Made by a program: the position numbers and the translations under genes. A stretch of 5,437 bases of DNA from assembly GCA_014894735.1 (NCBI GenBank), contig JADBKX010000136.1, positions 3,519 to 8,955 on the forward strand, given 5' to 3'. Positions 1 to 4,886 of the stretch are shown here, in pieces; position 1 is the stretch's first letter, and each line of letters opens with the position of its first letter. This DNA is from Candidatus Sediminicultor sextus (GTDB lineage Bacteria; Atribacterota; Phoenicimicrobiia; Phoenicimicrobiales; Phoenicimicrobiaceae). The notes under the pieces were generated by a model. It saw nothing but the letters and a program-made list of their open reading frames with translations. It was not told where the DNA came from and did not search any database.

Positions 1-21
1 TTTTAGTACTATTAGCTTCTT

Positions 22-2451
22 TCACTCTCTAATCTTGGCAGAAAATTTAGTAATTAATTGCTCTCTAATTTCTTTAAATATATTTCCCACTTCCTGGTCG
101 GTCAAAGTACGGTTTTCGGCTTGAAAAACCACAGAGTAAGCTAAACTCTTATAACTATCACCAATTTGCTTTCCTTTAAATATATCAAACAAAGTTACTT
201 TTTTAATTAACTTTTCATCAATAGATTTTATCGTTTTAATAATATCAGCAGAAAGTATTTCTTCTTTTATAATCATGGCCAAATCTCTCTGAACTGAAGG
301 ATATTTTGGTAAAACACAATATTTTATATCTGAGGGAACGTTGGGTAATAAATTTTCAAAATCAATCTCAAACCAATTCACTTTCCCCGGGATACGATAA
401 TTGTTTATTACTTCCGGATGTATCTCGCCAAAAATACCTATCTCTTCTCCTCCCATAATAATCTTGCCATTCCGTAGAGGATGAAAAGCAGGATGATTTC
501 CAGGGATTACTTCCCAATTTTCCACTTTTAAGCTCTGAAAAACTGTCTCGATTATACCTTTAATATCAAAAATATCTAAAGAAAGTGATTTTTCCCAAAT
601 ATCTCCCCGACCGATCTTATTTATTGCTCCGGCTATTATTAATTTCTCTTGAGGCAAGGAATTTGGTTTATCAGGGTAAGGTAAGTATATTTTACCTACT
701 TCAAATATTTTAACCAACTCTGCTTGTCGATTAGTATTCCATTTAATAACTTCTAACAAACTTGAAATTAAAGAGGTCCGCATTAAAGAATGGTCTCTGG
801 TCATAGGGTCTTTAATTTTTATGGCATTCCTTAATTTATGCCCTTCGGGTATTCTTATTCTATCAAATATGTCAGGAGAAATAAAACTATAAGTTATCAC
901 TTCATTTAAACCACAACCGATTAATGTTTCCCTTGCCTGATCAATTAGCTTGAATCGGAAATTTTTTCCCTCTTGGGCAATGGTATGGTTAAAGAGAGTA
1001 GGTTTTATCTTATCGTAACCATAAATACGAGCAATTTCTTCAATTATATCTATTTCTCTTTCCACATCTCCTCTAAAAGAAGGAGGAATTACTTCGATAT
1101 ATTCTCCCTTATCTTCTACTACTTTAAATTCTAATTTATCTAAAATATTAATAATTTTATTCTTTATTTTAGATTCATTTTTATCTAGAAGCTGTCCCAA
1201 TATTCTATTTACTCTTTTTATCCTTAAATTTATCTTACAAGGTTGATATAATTTTTCATTTGTGTCGATTTTCCCCGAGCTTATTTTCCCCATAGCAATC
1301 TTATTTATCAAATCAGCAGCCCGATCCAGGGCGTATATTTGCACTTCTTTATCTATCCCCTTTTCAAACCTGTTTGAAGCCTCAGTTCTTAAGCCAAATT
1401 TCGCAGTACTTCTTCGATTATTTACTGAACTAAAATAGGCTGATTCTAAAAATACATTTTTAGTGTTTTGATCAATTTCAGAATGCTTTCCTCCCATTAT
1501 TCCGGCAAGGGCTATAGGTTCTTCTGTATCAGCGATAACCAAACTCTTGGAAGGCAACTGTCTTTCAACATCATCTAAAGTAAAGATAGTTTCCCCCGTT
1601 CTGCTTCTTCGAACTATAATAGTCTTCCCTTTAATCAAATCAAGATCAAAAGCATGAAGCGGCTGTCCTGTCTCCATCATTACAAAATTAGTAATGTCTA
1701 CTATATTATTTATTGGTCTCGCTCCTAATAATCTTAACTTCCATTTTAACCATAAAGGCGATTCTTCCACTGTAATATTTTTTATTACTCTTCCGGTATA
1801 ACGAGGACATAAATCTTCTGCTTCAATTTTCACAGTAATATCTTTTTCAATTCTTTCATCTTCTTCTTTTATCTTTATTTCAGGAGTTTTAAGCTTATTA
1901 TCGGTAATTGCTGCTACTTCTCTGGCTATTCCTATTATACTCATTAAATCAGGACGATTAGAATGTATTTCAAAATTAAATATAGTATCTTCAAACTTTA
2001 TTACTTTCCTTATATCTTCCCCTATAACAGCATCTTCTTCTAAAATTAATATTCCGGGTGATTCCCCCGGTTCAATACCCAGTTCAGAAGCTGAGCAGAG
2101 CATCCCTAAAGATAAAACATTTTCAAATTTCTTACTTTTGATAATTCCTATCTGGGGTAATTTTGCTCCTTCTAAAGCAACTACCACTTTATCAGAAACC
2201 TTCATATTTTTTGCCCCGCAAATTATTTGAAGTATTTCCTCTTTTATGTCTACCTGACAAACAGATAATATTTTATTTTCAGGATGTTTATCTATAGCAG
2301 TTATCCTGCCCACTACTACTTTTTCTATCTCAGTAGATATGTTTTCCATCCTCTCTAAAATTATGCCATTTATCGTCAATCTTTTAGCAAGCTCTTCAGC
2401 CGATATATCTATATCAACATATTCTTTTAATAAATTATAAGAAACCTGCAT
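22..2451 (-). CDS. pheT: Phenylalanyl-tRNA synthetase beta subunit
   Basis: PheT pairs with PheS; it recognises tRNA-Phe and edits mischarged Tyr-tRNA-Phe. The 809-residue length is typical of the long bacterial form, and all domains appear present in order. The N-terminal region leads into an EMAP-II-like OB-fold tRNA-binding domain (about 39-150, with VVVGRITAIDKHPENKILSVCQV at its start). The B3/B4 editing module (about 215-370) includes RPINNIVDITNFVMMETGQPLHAFD, GIMGGKHSEI and RSTAKFGLRTEASNRFEKG. The B5 domain (about 405-482) carries IPPSFRGDVEREIDIIEEIARIYGYDKI. The catalytic-like core (about 490-700) has GCGLNEVITYSF and KIFEVGKIY. The C-terminal ferredoxin-fold anticodon-binding domain (about 715-806) starts KYPSVQRDLAMII. 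The ATG lies 8 nt after GGAGG (2464-2460). It is expected to be cotranscribed with pheS under the T-box, across the 299-bp repeat-containing gap. No terminator is visible in the 21 bases after the stop. Confidence 0.98.
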   Translation of the reverse strand: MQVSYNLLKEYVDIDISAEELAKRLTINGIILERMENISTEIEKVVVGRITAIDKHPENKILSVCQVDIKEEILQIICGAKNMKVSDKVVVALEGAKLPQIGIIKSKKFENVLSLGMLCSASELGIEPGESPGILILEEDAVIGEDIRKVIKFEDTIFNFEIHSNRPDLMSIIGIAREVAAITDNKLKTPEIKIKEEDERIEKDITVKIEAEDLCPRYTGRVIKNITVEESPLWLKWKLRLLGARPINNIVDITNFVMMETGQPLHAFDLDLIKGKTIIVRRSRTGETIFTLDDVERQLPSKSLVIADTEEPIALAGIMGGKHSEIDQNTKNVFLESAYFSSVNNRRSTAKFGLRTEASNRFEKGIDKEVQIYALDRAADLINKIAMGKISSGKIDTNEKLYQPCKINLRIKRVNRILGQLLDKNESKIKNKIINILDKLEFKVVEDKGEYIEVIPPSFRGDVEREIDIIEEIARIYGYDKIKPTLFNHTIAQEGKNFRFKLIDQARETLIGCGLNEVITYSFISPDIFDRIRIPEGHKLRNAIKIKDPMTRDHSLMRTSLISSLLEVIKWNTNRQAELVKIFEVGKIYLPYPDKPNSLPQEKLIIAGAINKIGRGDIWEKSLSLDIFDIKGIIETVFQSLKVENWEVIPGNHPAFHPLRNGKIIMGGEEIGIFGEIHPEVINNYRIPGKVNWFEIDFENLLPNVPSDIKYCVLPKYPSVQRDLAMIIKEEILSADIIKTIKSIDEKLIKKVTLFDIFKGKQIGDSYKSLAYSVVFQAENRTLTDQEVGNIFKEIREQLITKFSAKIRE

Positions 2452-2467
2452 TTTCTCTCCCTCCCTG

Positions 2468-2505
2468 TTTCGTATATCGTATTTCGTATTTCGTATTTCG
2501 TAAAG
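2468..2505. repeat. Tandem 7-bp repeat CGTATTT
   Basis: From 2471 the units read CGTATAT, CGTATTT, CGTATTT, CGTATTT, CGTAAAG, about five consecutive 7-bp units. The inverted counterpart near 2717-2736 carries CGTATAT twice on the minus strand, so both arms are built from the same unit. The array ends next to the pheT ribosome binding site. With no spacers it is not a CRISPR. Confidence 0.85.
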
Positions 2506-2591
2506 ATTATAGGATTACAAATGAGCCATTTATCTTATCGGTCGCTAAGCATTGAGCGTCTACAAAACTAAAACTAAAAATTCAAAGCGAC

Positions 2592-2616
2592 CTGTCTGCG
2601 TGCAACGCACAGGCAG
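2592..2616. repeat. GC-rich hairpin in the pheS-pheT gap
   Basis: CTGTCT (2592-2597) pairs with AGGCAG (2611-2616), including one wobble. After a GC bulge, GTGC (2600-2603) pairs with GCAC (2607-2610) around loop AAC. It stands out from the AT-rich surroundings. In the direction of transcription it is followed by AGGTCGC rather than U's, so it is not an intrinsic terminator. It looks like a repeat-family core or an mRNA stabilising or processing stem. Confidence 0.6.
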
Positions 2617-2675
2617 AAAAGTTAAAACCCATAGTTCAAAATTCAAAACTTTTTTCATATTGCTCTTTTTCTTTC

Positions 2676-2703
2676 TTCTGACTACTGGATTCTAACTCCT
2701 GAC
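2676..2703. repeat. Degenerate 14-bp direct repeat
   Basis: TTCTGACTACTGGA (2676-2689) is followed directly by TTCTAACTCCTGAC (2690-2703), and then by another TTCT. The two copies share most positions. Read on the minus strand these are GTCAGGAGT-type and CCAGTAGTCAGAA-type words. They form part of the composite element between pheS and pheT; no function is apparent. Confidence 0.45.
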
Positions 2704-2750
2704 TTCTATTTTTTTCACGATATACGATATACGAAATACTATATACTAAT

Positions 2751-3770
2751 TTAGAATTGTTTTAAAAATCTTAAATCATTTTCAAAAAATAACCGGATAT
2801 CATTTATGCCGTATTTCAGCATGGCAATTCTTTCTGCACCCATTCCAAAGGCAAAACCTGAATATTTTTCCGGATCGTATCCTACCATCTTAAAGACTGC
2901 TGGATCGGTCTCCCCTGCACCCATAATCTCTAACCATCCACTATATCCACAAGCCGAGCACCCTTTTCCCTGGCATAGTAGACAAGATACATCTACTTCT
3001 GCGCTCGGCTCTGTAAAAGGAAAATAACCCGGCCTAAACCTTACTTTCCTATCCTTACCAAACATTTTATGCACAAAAAAAGTTAAGACCCCTTTTAGAT
3101 CACCAAAAGTAATATCTTTATCCACTGCCAAACCTTCTATCTGATGAAACATGGGTGAATGAGTACTATCGGCAGCATCCCGCCGATAACACTTTCCCGT
3201 TGCTATAATTCTAATTGGAGGTAATTGTTTTTCCATAACTCTTATTTCAACTGGTGAAGTATGGGTTCGAAGTAAAATTTCTCTGCTTATGTAAAAAGAA
3301 TCCTGGTCATCTCTGGCGGGATGATCTTTAGGAATATTAAGTGCCTCAAAGTTATAATAATCTAACTCTACTTCCGGACCCTCTTCTATCTTAAATCCTA
3401 AACTCAAAAAAATTTCCTCAATCTCTTTTAGTACCAAATTAATGGGATGAATGGCTCCTTTATCTATTTTTCTCCCCGGAAGAGTAATATCAATACCTTC
3501 TCCCTGTAATCTTTTTTCTTTCTCCAGTTTTTCTATTTCTACTTCTTTTGTCTTGAGTAGATCTTCAATCTCTCTTTTTGTTTGGTTTAATAACTGCCCA
3601 GCTTTTGGCCTTTCCTCCGGAGAAAGTATTCCTAATTTTCTCAATAGGAGAGTTACTACCCCTTTTCTGCCTAAGTATTCTACTCTTAATTTTTCAATAT
3701 CTTTTAAATCCTTAACCCTATTTAATTCAGAAACAATTTCCTTTTTGATCTCTTTTGTTTTATTTTCCAA
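2751..3770 (-). CDS. pheS: Phenylalanyl-tRNA synthetase alpha subunit
   Basis: PheS is the catalytic subunit of the (alpha-beta)2 enzyme that attaches Phe to tRNA-Phe in the cytoplasm. From the UUG start it has 339 residues, the usual length. The first 90 or so residues are charged and helical, like the family's tRNA-contacting coiled-coil arm. The class II core follows: HPINLVLKEIEEIFLSLGF (motif 1 region, from about 108), KDHPARDDQDSFYI (148-161), LRTHTSPV (167-174), motif 2 GKCYRRDAADSTHSPMFHQ (192-210), Phe-pocket segment FRPGYFPFTEPSAEVDV (245-261), and motif 3 with GMGAERIAMLKYGI (310-323). Four Cys at 263, 266, 271 and 274 form CX2CX4CX2C, a variant found in many non-enterobacterial PheS proteins and possibly metal-binding. 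An upstream in-frame ATG at 3947 is rejected because it translates T-box RNA. pheT follows after an unusually long 299-bp gap. Confidence 0.97.
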   Translation of the reverse strand: MENKTKEIKKEIVSELNRVKDLKDIEKLRVEYLGRKGVVTLLLRKLGILSPEERPKAGQLLNQTKREIEDLLKTKEVEIEKLEKEKRLQGEGIDITLPGRKIDKGAIHPINLVLKEIEEIFLSLGFKIEEGPEVELDYYNFEALNIPKDHPARDDQDSFYISREILLRTHTSPVEIRVMEKQLPPIRIIATGKCYRRDAADSTHSPMFHQIEGLAVDKDITFGDLKGVLTFFVHKMFGKDRKVRFRPGYFPFTEPSAEVDVSCLLCQGKGCSACGYSGWLEIMGAGETDPAVFKMVGYDPEKYSGFAFGMGAERIAMLKYGINDIRLFFENDLRFLKQF

Positions 3771-3776
3771 TAGTAT

Positions 3777-3785
3777 CCCCTCCTC
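3777..3785 (-). promoter_or_regulatory. pheS ribosome binding site that decides the UUG start
   Basis: GAGGAGGGG on the minus strand places AGGAGG (3784-3779) 8 nt before the TTG at 3770. It lies just after the T-box terminator U-tract. Two ATG triplets nearby (starting 3790 and 3787) are out of frame with pheS. Confidence 0.85.
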
Positions 3786-3804
3786 ATCATTAATAAACCT
3801 TGAT

Positions 3805-3866
3805 AAAATAAAAAAAGGTTTATAATTTTCTTCGCCTGGTAAAGGGACGAAAATTATTAACCTTTT
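3805..3866 (-). terminator. T-box-controlled intrinsic terminator ahead of pheS
   Basis: AAAAGGTT (3866-3859) pairs with AACCTTTT (3820-3813). After one A-A mismatch, ATAATTTTC pairs with GAAAATTAT, and the loop contains the CGUCCC used by the antiterminator. A run of seven U's, partly shared with the stem, then A and four more U's follow (3816-3805). A long stem with a U-tract directly before the pheS ribosome binding site is a textbook regulated attenuator. Confidence 0.88.
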
Positions 3867-3881
3867 CCGCGGTACCACCCT
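3841..3881 (-). promoter_or_regulatory. T-box sequence and antiterminator
   Basis: The T-box proper is at 3881-3868. AAAGGG at its 5' edge can pair with CCCUUU near 3846-3841, where the characteristic CGUCCCUUU appears, closing an antiterminator that presents the UGGU bulge to the tRNA acceptor end. This pairing uses part of the 5' arm region of the terminator, so the two structures are mutually exclusive, as required for tRNA-dependent antitermination. Confidence 0.85.
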
Positions 3882-3985
3882 TTTTGATCTACTTTTTTTA
3901 TTAAGCAAATCCGTACTTTCCTCCTTATAACAGTGGAGTGCTGGCAAAACTTACTTTTTAAAATTTCAGCCTGCAGTTCTAAAGT

Positions 3986-3988
3986 GAA
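3986..3988 (-). promoter_or_regulatory. UUC (Phe) specifier codon of the T-box
   Basis: UUC sits in the 3' strand of the specifier loop, one base after GAA and directly before A, opposite an AGUA motif. This is the usual arrangement. Reading the neighbouring frame would give AUU (Ile) followed by C, which breaks the usual purine after the codon and disagrees with the downstream pheST genes. Confidence 0.75.
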
Positions 3989-4045
3989 TTTCGGTTATTG
4001 CTTATCCGGGTTAAATATTAAGTTAGTTATAACCTACTTATCTTT

Positions 4046-4073
4046 ATTATAACTTTTAACAAAATATTGTACA
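4046..4073 (-). promoter_or_regulatory. Candidate promoter for pheST
   Basis: A perfect TATAAT (4046-4051) is preceded by TGTACA (4068-4073), 4 of 6 matches to the -35 consensus, with a 16-bp spacer. The site lies in the rplT-pheS gap just ahead of the T-box. There is a conflict: initiation near 4039 would leave out the 5' strand of the basal Stem I helix (4042-4046). Transcription may start further upstream, for example from TACAAT at 4066-4071, or come from rplT read-through. AT-rich DNA yields such matches by chance. Confidence 0.3.
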
Positions 4074-4098
4074 GATATTAATACGTATAAAAATAAAC

Positions 4099-4455
4099 TT
4101 AATTTACGCTTTCTTTAGCTACTTTCACCACGCTAACAAATGCATCATGATTTCTTACTGCTAATTCAGCTAACATTTTCCGATTGATTTCTACTCCTGC
4201 AACCTTTAAACCTCTTATAAATTTATTATAAGATATTCCTTCGTTTCTGGCAGCAATACCAATTCTGGTTATCCACAAACCTCTAAAATCTCTTTTTCTC
4301 GCTCTTCTATCTCTATAGGCATAAGAAAGCGCCTTCATCATAGATTCATGAGCAGTACGATAAAGTTTGCTTTTTGCTCCCCAATATCCTTTTGTTAATT
4401 TTAATACTTTATTTCTTCTTCTTCTTGAGGCAACACTATTTGTCGCTCTTGGCAT
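4099..4455 (-). CDS. rplT: 50S ribosomal protein L20
   Basis: L20 binds 23S rRNA and is needed early in 50S assembly; in several bacteria it also represses its own operon by binding its mRNA. From the ATG at 4455 the protein has 118 residues, typical for L20. It begins MPRATNSVASRRRR, the basic N-terminal extension that threads into rRNA. Next comes KGYWGAKSKLYRTAHE (about 22-37), then YRDRRARKRDFRGLWITRI (about 48-66), and a globular C-terminal part containing GISYNKFIRGLKVAGVEINRKMLAELA (about 74-100). A longer GTG start is rejected because the codon overlaps the Shine-Dalgarno. No terminator directly follows; the next structured region is the Phe T-box, so part of the pheST message may come from read-through. 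An L20-binding leader was not recognised, but the region upstream of infC, where such leaders lie in Bacillota, is almost entirely outside the window. Confidence 0.97.
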   Translation of the reverse strand: MPRATNSVASRRRRNKVLKLTKGYWGAKSKLYRTAHESMMKALSYAYRDRRARKRDFRGLWITRIGIAARNEGISYNKFIRGLKVAGVEINRKMLAELAVRNHDAFVSVVKVAKESVN

Positions 4456-4463
4456 ACCCTTCA

Positions 4464-4469
4464 CTCCTT
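4464..4469 (-). promoter_or_regulatory. rplT ribosome binding site
   Basis: AAGGAG lies 8 nt before the ATG at 4455. This decides the start: a GTG three codons upstream (4464-4462) begins at the last base of the site itself and would add only Met-Lys-Gly before the conserved MPRATNSVASR beginning of L20. Confidence 0.85.
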
Positions 4470-4502
4470 ATCTTTTTATATCCGAATTATTTTTCTATAT
4501 GT

Positions 4503-4626
4503 CATTCCCGCACCAACTTTAATGAGTGTAAACTGTAGCGGGATTCTATTCTTCTTTTATCTTCTGGTCCCTTTGGGTACGATGCATCGTGCCCCTACTT
4601 ATGAATTCCATATTAAGTGCGGAATG
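4503..4626. repeat. Nested inverted-repeat element between rpmI and rplT
   Basis: This non-coding stretch is visibly richer in G and C than the surrounding intergenic DNA. Its ends are imperfect inverted repeats: CATTCCCGCAC at 4503-4513 and GTGCGGAATG at 4617-4626, identical after inversion apart from one extra C. Inside lie a second pair, TCCCGC (4506-4511) with GCGGGA (4538-4543), and a 20-bp near-palindrome at 4575-4594 built around a perfect 12-bp palindrome ACGATGCATCGT (4579-4590). No open frame of note is present. The shape suggests a small dispersed intergenic repeat or the remnant of a non-autonomous mobile element. Copy number elsewhere in the genome would decide; none can be seen here. 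An alternative is an RNA regulatory structure ahead of rplT. Confidence 0.5.
4575..4594. repeat. GC-rich 20-bp near-palindrome
   Basis: The arms GGGTACGATG and CATCGTGCCC are inverse complements except for one position, which would be a G-U wobble in RNA read from the plus strand. The central 12 bp (ACGATGCATCGT) are a perfect palindrome, with C-rich sequence continuing to 4595. It could be the core of the larger repeat element, a protein-binding site, or a cruciform-forming sequence. No U-tract follows in the direction of transcription, so it is not a standard terminator. Confidence 0.6.
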
Positions 4627-4641
4627 GGAAAAACAATGTTG

Positions 4642-4661
4642 TAATATTTAAGAAAATATTA
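4642..4661 (-). other. AT-only hairpin overlapping the rpmI stop codon
   Basis: The arms TAATATTT and AAATATTA form a perfect 8-bp inverted repeat around a 4-nt loop, and one arm covers the rpmI stop codon. The stem has no G-C pair and no U-tract directly follows, so it is a weak terminator candidate at best. It could protect the 3' end of a processed infC-rpmI message, or be chance in AT-rich DNA. Confidence 0.35.
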
Positions 4662-4856
4662 AGAATAAGGTAACAATACTTTAATATTTTTTACCTCAGC
4701 ACTGCTAACCGTAGTATCTTTCCTTAGATTTCTCTTGCGTTTTGGAGTCTTTTTAGTCATAATATGGCTTTTATAAGCCTTTGACCTTATTATTTTACCT
4801 GAACTGCTTAACTTAAATCTTTTTGCTGAACTCTTATGTGTCTTCATTTTGGGCAT
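4659..4856 (-). CDS. rpmI: 50S ribosomal protein L35
   Basis: This 65-residue, highly basic protein has the usual L35 length and family pattern: MPKMKTHKSSAKRF at the start, a SGKIIRSKAYKSHI segment near 19-32, KKTPKRKRNLRK near 35-46, and a C-terminus ending VKNIKVLLPY plus one Ser. L35 is a late-assembling component of the large ribosomal subunit. The ATG is preceded by AAGGGAG at 4868-4874 with an 11-nt spacer. It sits 30 bp after infC, so the two are probably cotranscribed. rplT does not follow directly: 203 bp of non-coding, repeat-like DNA intervene, which is long for this gene pair. An AT-only hairpin overlaps the stop codon. Confidence 0.97.
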   Translation of the reverse strand: MPKMKTHKSSAKRFKLSSSGKIIRSKAYKSHIMTKKTPKRKRNLRKDTTVSSAEVKNIKVLLPYS

Positions 4857-4886
4857 ATATCTTACTTCTCCCTTAGCAATATTTAA

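Larger units (their letters stand above)
2468..2736. repeat. Non-coding element with inverted 7-bp-repeat ends, between pheS and pheT
   Basis: The 299-bp gap between pheS and pheT holds no gene. It is bounded by 20-bp inverted repeats that differ at one position: 2468-2487 (starting TTTCGTATATCG) and 2717-2736 (ending GATATACGAAA). Between them are the hairpin at 2592-2616, a 7-bp inverted repeat (GGTCGCT 2540-2546, AGCGACC 2586-2592), A-rich runs with repeated ATTCAAA, and a degenerate 14-bp direct repeat (2676-2703). The element fills the gap almost exactly, ending 14 bp from the pheS stop and beginning one base upstream of the pheT ribosome binding region. pheS and pheT are usually nearly adjacent, so this looks like an insertion of a MITE-like or composite intergenic repeat. 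No target-site duplication is evident. Confidence 0.55.
3805..4046 (-). ncRNA. Phe-specific T-box leader of pheST
   Basis: T-box leaders bind their cognate tRNA: the specifier codon pairs with the anticodon, and the T-box bulge pairs with the free NCCA end of uncharged tRNA, stabilising an antiterminator. Reading the minus strand, Stem I begins with UAAAG (4046-4042) paired to CUUUA (3984-3980). The specifier loop has AUAAGUA on its 5' side, containing the AGUA S-turn motif, and GAAAUUCA on its 3' side (3992-3985), which fits GAA-N-codon-A with the Phe codon UUC at 3988-3986. The helix GGUUAU/AUAACC (4034-4029 and 3998-3993) lies above. A Stem III candidate is CUCC/GGAG (3938-3935 and 3924-3921). 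The canonical T-box AGGGUGGUACCGCG lies at 3881-3868; its UGGU predicts tRNA discriminator base A, right for tRNA-Phe. A long terminator follows. Codon, discriminator and downstream genes all agree on Phe. Stem I is unusually short. Confidence 0.93.

Noticed and set aside
1..21. Terminator after pheT
   Set aside because: TAGTACTA at 4-11 is a short palindrome without a real loop or U-tract in the direction of transcription; the window ends too soon to decide.
2468..2505. CRISPR-like array
   Set aside because: The 7-bp units are contiguous with no spacers, so this is a simple tandem repeat.
2452..2750. Second T-box or promoter ahead of pheT
   Set aside because: No T-box core, specifier loop or terminator with U-tract is present, and the -10-like words come from the AT-rich repeat units.
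2806..3027. 73-codon plus-strand open frame
   Set aside because: It lies wholly inside pheS on the opposite strand, opposite conserved motif 3 and Cys-cluster codons; its protein resembles nothing I recognise and no good ribosome binding site precedes it.
3451..3825. 124-codon plus-strand open frame
   Set aside because: It is antisense to the N-terminal half of pheS and runs into the T-box terminator; its Ser/Phe/Leu-rich composition is the mirror of the Lys/Glu-rich pheS coding strand.
3771..3947. 59-residue N-terminal extension of PheS
   Set aside because: The DNA is the T-box antiterminator and terminator; the UUG at 3770 has the correct ribosome binding site and gives the family length.
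4456..4464. GTG start for rplT giving Met-Lys-Gly before MPRATNS
   Set aside because: The GTG overlaps the AAGGAG ribosome binding site of the ATG start, and L20 proteins begin at MPRA.
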